A program made the position numbers and the translations under genes. A model generated the notes under the pieces. That model ran no database searches. It was given only the letters and a program-made list of their open reading frames with translations, and was not told where the DNA came from. Shown in pieces: positions 26,101 through 35,100 of a DNA stretch of 64,000 bases. Numbering within the stretch: position 1 is the stretch's first letter; each line of letters starts with the position of its first letter. Source of the stretch: Gnetum montanum (lineage: Eukaryota > Streptophyta > Gnetopsida > Gnetales > Gnetaceae); assembly GCA_015680685.1 (NCBI GenBank), contig MNCI01001933.1, positions 184,852-248,851 on the forward strand, read 5' to 3'.

Positions 26101-29100
26101 ACTGATGATGTCTACAAGGTTGCTTGTGTACTTGTTTGCTAAGTCCTTGTTAGAAGTTTAGAGGTTCCTTGAGGTGTTTTCTCTCTTGTTAAGAAGATAT
26201 TAAGCCACTTGCTCGTTTCCAAGGGATGCTTGTTGGTTTAGAGGCGTATTCCCTAGGTCTTCCGCTCTAGATCCATTAGATCTAAGGGAATTCCTTGGGG
26301 TGTCAAACAGCATCGAGGCAACGTTGTTACACGTACCTTCGCAACTTCATACATCTATCCTTTTTCATAGCTTAAAATTTGTGGCAATGAAGAGATATTC
26401 CACAAACTTGTGAAAAGCATCAATTGGTAATGCTTTTGTTAATGCATCTTGAGTGAAAGACAATTTCTGCAACTACTAATCTCATTAGCTCCATTTTGAC
26501 TCACCACCCCTTTTATGAAACAATGGTAAATTCTGTTGTCAAAAAATATTGTAGTCAGTTAATCCCAACCACTATGAGCTCTTGGCTCCCCCTTATCTGA
26601 TCAATTCATCAAGGAATGATTGTTACATCCCATCCAGATACATTAGGTATGGCTGTACGATTATGATTGATACATCACGTGTGTCTCGATGGGTTATTGG
26701 GGACGACTTAGCTTATTGTAATTGCACTTTATATGTTATGATTAACATAACTGTCTTTACATGCTTAACTAACGTGATTATGTACACTAGCCCTGTGATG
26801 TGTTAAATAGGTTATGTTGTTGGCAGGGATGTTGGGCTGGGGTACGAGAGCACCTATTCGGTATGTATTTATGTTTTATGTGTGATTTTGGTATTTATGC
26901 ATTTGCACTATAGCACTATGTTGTGTGATGCTTGGGTGTGATTTTGGCATGTGAAGGTGCAGAGCATTTGATAAGGATCTCGTAGGTTCAAATGGATTTT
27001 GATTTGGAGTTCTAGTATGTTTGTTATGCATGATTGAAGTTCACGACCTTAGTTGTGGAGGATATGAAAATAGAAACTTAGGAAAATTAATGGGGTTTAA
27101 AAAATGGGTAAAAAAAGTACATAGATATATATGAACTTTTTTTTTTTTTTGAGAGAATGTTCGGGGCTGTATTACTGTAAGTTATGGTACACAAGTATAC
27201 AAATTAAAGGGACATCAAGGATGGCCCACTGGGAAGGGGAGGAGGTGGAAGCCTCGGTACCCCTCTTAACCGCAGATTTCAAAACGCAAAAAGCTCAGAG
27301 CTCAAAAACTCAAAAACAGGGGGGGCACACCCCGTATAAACAAGGGGGGGAACAACAACGGGTGGCAGGGGGGGGCCTTAGGGGCGAGTTGGCAGATGGT
27401 GGCAGGCACACTAAGGCCGTTCAAGCTCATGTAGCAAGTCCAGGGTGTTGCAGTGCTCTTCGGTGTCCATGAAGTTCGCCGCTTGTTGGATGCCCTGCAT
27501 AGCAACCTCTCGCCTGCTCCGGTCAGCCGATGAGTCCCCTGCATCCGGATGGAATTTTGTTGACGTGCGTCTGATATGTCGCCTGAGTTCCCCCCAGGAG
27601 CTCTCACAACTAATGCCCAAGAGGCTGTATGGGCAGCGCCCCCCCCCCCCCAAGCTACTGACGAGCACTATGCTCGTGTGCCCGGTCAAGCTACCTTTGT
27701 CGTTGCTCTTCTTCTTCCTGCATGCGTTGCTGCTCTTCCCGGGCGGCCGCCTCTTGGGCTTGACGGGCCGCCTCCTCCTGGCGCAACTCCTCTCTAACTT
27801 GGTCCCAGAGCTCATCAATGAGTTGGGCTCGAGAGGCCTCCATCATGATCGCGTGTTGTCGGGTCAGCGCTTGTTCTCGTTCACGAAGCTGGGCTTCGTG
27901 TTCGGCACGAGACTTGGCCAGGGCCTCGGTCCACTTTCAAGTGGGCTTGCACGTGACATGCATAACTTTCATAAAAAACCAATGACTAAAAAGTAATGGT
28001 TATGCATAAGAAATAAACCTTTGTGCAACTAGCATAAATGCACCCTAACAAGCTGGGCTTCAAGTAAAGTTAGTCTCCTTCCTCAACAATCAAGTCAAAG
28101 GAGATGCTATGTGAGAAAAATGTTCCACAAACCTATAGTAATATCCTGCTAATCCCAAGAAGCATCGCACCTCCACTACTAATTACAGCATAGGCCAATC
28201 ACAAACGGCTGCAATCTTTGCAGGATCAACAAAGATACCAGCTCCTAACACCACATGTCCCAAGAACTGAATCTCTAACTGCCAAAATGAACACTTGGAT
28301 GGTTGAGCATACAGTTGGTACTCTCTCAAAGTTTGTAAGATTGTCCACAAGTGCTCTGCATGCAACTGCTCATCAGGAGAATATACTAAGATATCATCTA
28401 TGAACACAATCACAAACTAATCTAGGAATGGCCACATCACACTATTCATGAGGTGCATAAAAATTGCTGATGCATTTGTCAACCCAAATGGAAGCACCAA
28501 AAACTCATAATGGCCATATCGTGTTCTAAATGTTGTCTTTGATACATCTCATTCACAAACCTGCACTTGATGATACCCAAACTTAAGATCAATTTTTGAG
28601 AATACATGAGCTCCCCAAAGTTGATCAAACAAGTCACCAATGTGTGGCAAGGGATATTTATTTTTCACCATCACCTAGTTTAGTTATTTATAATCTATGC
28701 ATAGTCGCAAACTCACATCCTTCTTTTTAACAAATAGCACTAGTGCATCCCATGGTGATACAGGAGGTCGAATGAGGCCTTTGTCCAGATATTCCTATAG
28801 CTGAATCTTTAGCTTTGCTAGCTCTATAGGAGACATCTTATGTGAAGCCTTTGAAATAGGCTCGGTACCAGGTTTAAGTTCAATTTCAAACTCAATTTCT
28901 TGCCTCGATGGCAAACCCAGTAATTTTGATTGAAACACATCAAAAAATTCTTAAACCACAGGAATTTGATCTATTTCCACCCTATCTGTTTTATATATTG
29001 TAGCAACAAAGCATTCATGCCCTTTTTGAAGCATCCTACAATACATCCGAGAGGAGATCAAATCTAGGCACATAGTCCTCGAACAAGTTTGTACCTCAAT

Positions 29101-32100
29101 CGAAGCACCATCGACAAATTGTAGTATTAGGAGCTTCTGCCAATAGTCCAAACTAGCATTGAACTACGACAACCAATCCATCCCTGAAATTACATCATAT
29201 ACCCCAAGATCTATAACATGTAAATCACTAACCCGCTGCACACCTTTCAATTCTATTGGCACACCTATACACACCTAATCAACTTGAGTTTCATGACCCC
29301 CAATAGAAGATACTATCAACCTAGGAGAAAGAGAAAGACATACAAGAGCTACATGATGTGCAACCATAGGATCTACAAAAGAATGGCTAGCACTTAGATT
29401 GAATAAAATCAATACATCAAAGCCCAAAATCGTGCCTCCTGTCTCCATCACTGTGTTTGGCTGCACATCTAATGGCTGGTTTGTTAAGGCATACACCCAT
29501 CCTTGAGTCCTCTAGTCCCCTCCTCCTAGTTGAGTGACCAGTGTTCCACATTCACCCTGAACTGGAGGCTACTATCCTCGACGCCTACCTCCTCCACCAC
29601 TACTTGCCTATTTCAAGCACTCCCTAGCGTGGTGTCTTGGCTGCCCACATGCAAAACAATTCCAGCAATCCCTCTACAAATGGCTAGGTTGCCTATATCT
29701 ATAACAAACAATCAATCCATGACCAGCTCCAACAATAGGACCAGGAGCTGCTGTTGAGTGCTCACCTCCATGTCCATGAGCTTGCTTGGAGGGGCCAGGC
29801 CTCTCTCTAGATGTTGGTCCTTTCTTCTACTCCTACCCTTGTCACCTCTCTCTACGAGCTACATCTTCTTGTTGACTCCTCTCTGAATCCATGGCTATTA
29901 CTCTAACCTCATCATAGGACGTCAATTGGAGGGGTAATATGTGGTCCTTCAAAGATGGCCTCAAACCTCTAACAAATCTGTTCGGCCGAGCCTGAACATC
30001 TATTTGCATTTGTGGTACATAACTACTAAGCTCAAAGAAACAAGCATCATACTCTGCCACAGACCAACTACCCTAATACAAACGATAGAACTCGTCCTCC
30101 TTGGCCTAAGCATATTGGGTAACCAGATAATGGGCTCTGAAAGACATCAGAAAATCATCCCATGTCACCTCTTGGCCAGTCCATCCCTTGGCTTGCTCTT
30201 CAGTCATCCACCAACGCCGAGTAGTACCAACCAACTGATAGACTACCAAGCGAGTCTACTAAACCAATGAACAACCAATCAGATCAAAAGCTTTTTGCAA
30301 TTCCTCCAACCATTTTGTAGCTACAGTAGGATCCTCAATGCCATCAAATTTAGCAGGTCCAAACTTCTGAAACTATTCTACTAGTTCCCTATTGATAAGT
30401 TGCCTATTTGACTCTCCTGAGCCTCCACTACCACTACCACTTCCCACTTCCCTGATCATGGGAACAGGAGCATCACTAGCTACAACATGCTACTACAAGA
30501 TTTGTAACAGCTGTTGTATAAAATTTGGTTGCCTATTTGCAAGACCACTACTAGATGTTTGAGGAGGTTGCTCTGGCCCATCATTAGGCCCTTCTAACCT
30601 GCGAACCCTAACAACATCATGACCACGTCTACTATACATATACATAACCTAAAATCACAAATGGATGAGTACCCCAGACATCATACAACATCAAAGTAAA
30701 CTAGCTTTGATACTACCCGCCCTAGCGAGGGCAAGGTGATGGCTAGGATCACTAGTAATATTACAACGGAAGCATGATAAACTAAAAACTAATGATGTGT
30801 GTTTATGGTATGCGGTGGCAAAGGCAGTGGGATGTAGAGACATGCAATTTTATAAATCGACATGTATGTTTAGTTTTTGGTTTGGCATGGATTTTTGTGC
30901 AACTTGACCTTCCTTAATATAACGTATTTCTACACATCATTAGTTTTTAGTTTATCATGCTTCCATTGTAATATTACCAATGATCTAAGGCATCACCCTG
31001 CCCGAGCTAGGGCAAGGTGTTACAATGATGATCAACTTCTATAACCACAAAATTTTGTGGCTACTGAGCTCTTTCTCTCCCTTGTGACTCAACACACATT
31101 TCATCATGTTGGTGGCTTTGCAATTTAATAATTACAGAGTTGTTCCTCCAAAGTGTGAACTTCCCTTTTTATAATTGTGCAACTCATAGTTACATCCATT
31201 TAGACAATCTTCCAACTAATTTTGCAATTGTGAAATTCGTGGGTACTTGTTCTTCAAGCAGCCTCCATTAACTTCTCTAAAGTCTGTCTTCTCTTACCCT
31301 TCATAATGTATGATGTATCCCTCATCCCTTCCAATATGTTCTTTGTAATACATCCTCCACAGCAAAATATTGAATAGTTCTTTCTCCAAGGGTAAGCTCC
31401 TTGAGTTTGTTACAATGAACTCTAATGCAGTCTTGTTTACCACAATCTTCGTCACCACCTCATACAGGTTTTTAAACTCCATAACTTTCACTTGAATCTA
31501 TTACCAAACTAGATGTTGGTCCTCTTGCATGTCATCTGGTCTTAGAATTCTGCAACTGGTTTTGTCAGCACTAAAGTTTTCTGATGGTGTGACCTTGGCA
31601 ATCCACATAGCAATGTTGTGAATGCCTTGAAAGATAGCTTTGGTTGCTGCTTACTCTGCCTTTGCAACTACATTGCAAAGTTGTTGAAGTTTTTCCACTA
31701 TTTCTGTACTGGTATTTTCCTGCAGTCATCCTGAGATTTAGCATTGATCTGCCTACCTTCTCGTCACTTTGTTTGCATTCATATTAACTTTGATTCAATT
31801 TCATAATTATCTGTAGATGGTATCTGGCTCCGATACCATATTGAACTTTTCAAGATCAGCTTCGTGCAAATATTGTGAAATTACTTTAGAAGTTAATTTT
31901 ATTGTGAATGTTCATTGCACAAGAACAATGAAACGATAAATGAATAGAAGCTTTTTCTTTTAGATCAAATGATCTCTATTGAATGAATGATTGGATGAGC
32001 TACAAAAGAAAATGACTTAACATTACTCAACATGCTACACCTCACCCCATTATGATATTTACATAATTTGAAAGGTCATGACTCCTCTATGGAAGGTCAT

Positions 32101-35100
32101 GTTTACAAAGAAAGAGTGATTACAAAAGTTAGTTAAGAAGTTTTATCCTTGTAAGTATGAAAGTCATTACTAATAGTTACAGAATTTAACGATCAAGATT
32201 GTTCCAACATGAACTATTGGACCCTTTCCATTTTAATAATTTTTTGCATAAAATTCATATATCTCAATAGCAAATATATGACTTGTAGAATGCAAGCCAC
32301 ACAACTTTACCAACAAGTCATATGCCTTTATATTCATAGGATGGGCTAGATAGCCTAGACCACTAGATATGAGGTTAGCCCTGTTAAGTTGGCCCCAACA
32401 TAAGAATTGACTTGGCCACTTATGACTTGATTACAAATATTAGGTTTGCTACAATTTTTTTTAATAAAAAATACAGAGGTGCCACATATTAATGTGCAAA
32501 AATAAACTATTATTTCTTCATTTTCTCTTGAAACTAACAGTTATACTTTTTAAAGTATTTCTTTATTTTTTTCTTTTCTTTTTATTTTTTAACTTTAAAA
32601 AATAAATTCTTTTATAGCTTCCAACTAACTATTGCCCACTGCATCTCAATTAGCCATGACCTATGCTACTATGTATTTTCTCTTTAATCCTTGAGAAATC
32701 AATTGCAATGATGATGAATCTAGTATGATTTGAAATATATTGCAAAAAGATAAAATGCAAACTATCTCTCATTCCATAAACTATTTTGTTTTTCTAACAA
32801 ATACATACAGTTTAGTGGTTAGAGTCTTCACATGGAAAACCTAGTTAACAAGTTCAATTCTAATAGGCAGCATTGAGTTATGAAGAAAAAAATTTCTATA
32901 CAAGAAAGTATGAAATTAGTGTGGTCCAATAGATCAAAGAGGGTCTATGTAAAAATTCAGTTTCATAAAATTTGGATTTTAAATACATATAGAATTCATT
33001 GTTCTCTTAGACATCAACCAAGAAAAATGAGAATGAGTCTGTTACATATGCTGCAAATCTAATAATAATAATAATAATAATATAATATACAAATTACAGT
33101 AATAACCTTTACGGTGCCAACTAATTCCTAATGCTGACTTACAGCTTGTAATCTGACGAATTTCAAGGACTCTGGCAGTTAAATATAATATCTGCTGCAT
33201 TCTCTTTCCAACATTTTGTTGCCAACCAGCCTACTCTTGAAGTTGATTTTCTTCATTCCCCTGAAAATTTTAGGGCAGCCTTCCCTTCCGTATAGAGATT
33301 TGGTGTTCTAGCATTGTCATCCAGATTTATAGGGCTCTAACATGCTACCAATCCATGCCCAATCTACAATATTTTGGCATTATAAAATGCAGATTTGTTG
33401 CCTAAAGTTTTATTTTAAAAATGAAGAAATTGCATGAACATAATAAAAATATGGTTAACATACTTATCATCCATTTTCACTTCATCAAGTAATCTATCGC
33501 AAAAATTTTTCTTTTACTTGCCACTTTTTATTTTATTTTTGTTTTCAAAAAACTTTAGGACTGAGAACCACCATTCTTCAGTTTTTAGCTTCCTTATCCA
33601 TCTGATGTGTACATAATGTGTCTTTTGCAATGTTGAAAGATTGTTGAATGTCTTATGCAAACTACATGCTGTTGAGTTTTTTAAGTCACTCTCACTGTCA
33701 TGATATTTCATACATGTGATCATTTTTACAGGTTTGAGATCCTTCTAAACAATCCTTCTATTCAACTTAAATAATTTTACCTTGTCCCTTCAACCTACAC
33801 AACATCCTCATTCATATGGGGAATCCCTGGTGAGTTTACTCCTACATTTGTATGTTTAAGGAGCTAAACCTGCATATTTGTTCAACTCATTCTACATTGC
33901 TGATAGTAAAGAAGTCATAAACAAACCTCAGAATGGAATGTATTGAACATTTCTGTTGAACAAAGTGGTTTGGGAGAATTTTTGGGTAAATACATACTCC
34001 GTGTGGAGAAGTATTCTAAACACTCAATCCCAAGACACTAGGAAGGTCTCTTCAGATATTACTATCTAATTCCATCCCAATCACTTGGTCAATAACCAAT
34101 GGTAAAAGCCCAAAAATCCAGGAGCTACCATGGTTACTCTTGAGATGTTCTCATACAATAGCACTACAATTATTGTGCATAATTGTTGAATGACAAAGCC
34201 ATCCCTAACAAGAAACCAATCTGATCAATTGCAAATAAAGCCTTGGTTGGTGGACTAATGTGTCATATTTAAATAATATAATCTTTCAAGCCCATTTTAT
34301 CCCTTTGTTAACAAAAACACAAAATTGCAATCACACAAAATCAAACCATTTACTTTTAAAAAAAAAATTTGCTTACCACACCATACTTGTGTGCAATAAC
34401 ATCTGCATTAGGTAGATTTCCCTCCTGAATTTCCCCCCAAGGTTTTTTCTGATTTTTAACCCCAATGTCAATGCTATCCTTAAGCATGTTTATCTGCTCC
34501 GTGCATGCTTTCACAAACACTCCTACCTGCATTAATTTCATGAAATTTATCAATTAACCATGCATCATATATATCAGTGGATAGTGCAGAATACATGATA
34601 TTTAGTACATCTCGCAAATAGTCACAAGAAAACTTCTTTTAACAAGAGGGCCATCCTTGAGAACATGTCGTTGTCAGTAATTTTGCTCCCAAACACAGAT
34701 ACAGATTGACATCTCTTAATTAGTCTATGAAATTCCATGACAAATGAATTGAAATTGTCAGGCTTTCCTGCATGTTCATTAAGGAAAACAATATTTCATG
34801 CATTTCATGTTTATGATAATGTTTTGACTGTGACTTGGGTCATGATCATACATGCTAGTGGGTGTGTCTGGTGCTCAGTGTAGAAAGTAAAGAATAATCA
34901 TAGCTAATATCAGGTAAAAGGAAATATGTACAAGGTGTGTCTTTTCCCATACTACTTACAAAGATCATAGCATTGCGAACTGTAGAGTAAAAGCTAGAGA
35001 ATATCATGTGCGGATGTTGTGATTAATTAATTATATACATCAAAAATTGATTGAAGGCACCCCTCAACTTTGTTAGTGCAGAAAAGCCATGTCCATGAAA

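Larger units (their letters stand above)
23498..31841 (-). mobile_element. Internal region of the intron-4 retrotransposon, heavily invaded
   Basis: The body lies between LTRs at 23134-23487 and 31842-32209. Its initiator-Met-type primer site (TGGTATCGGAGCCAGA on the minus strand, 31838-31823) and polypurine tract fit a copia-type element. Little coding sequence survives: a 65-codon minus-strand frame at 31294-31491 is gag-like only by position. The rest is occupied by later insertions: a gypsy element (about 28.0-31.0 kb), a J-domain insert (27.1-27.95 kb) and a small LTR element (24.4-26.3 kb). Confidence 0.6.

Noticed and set aside
26618-26830. Possible start of a plus-strand gypsy LTR (TGTTACATCCC)
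   Set aside because: No matching end, partner, primer site or target duplication found.
27445-27996. 183-codon plus-strand frame, the longest on the plus strand here
   Set aside because: It is the antisense of the coiled-coil/J-like frames; GC-rich DNA leaves both strands open.
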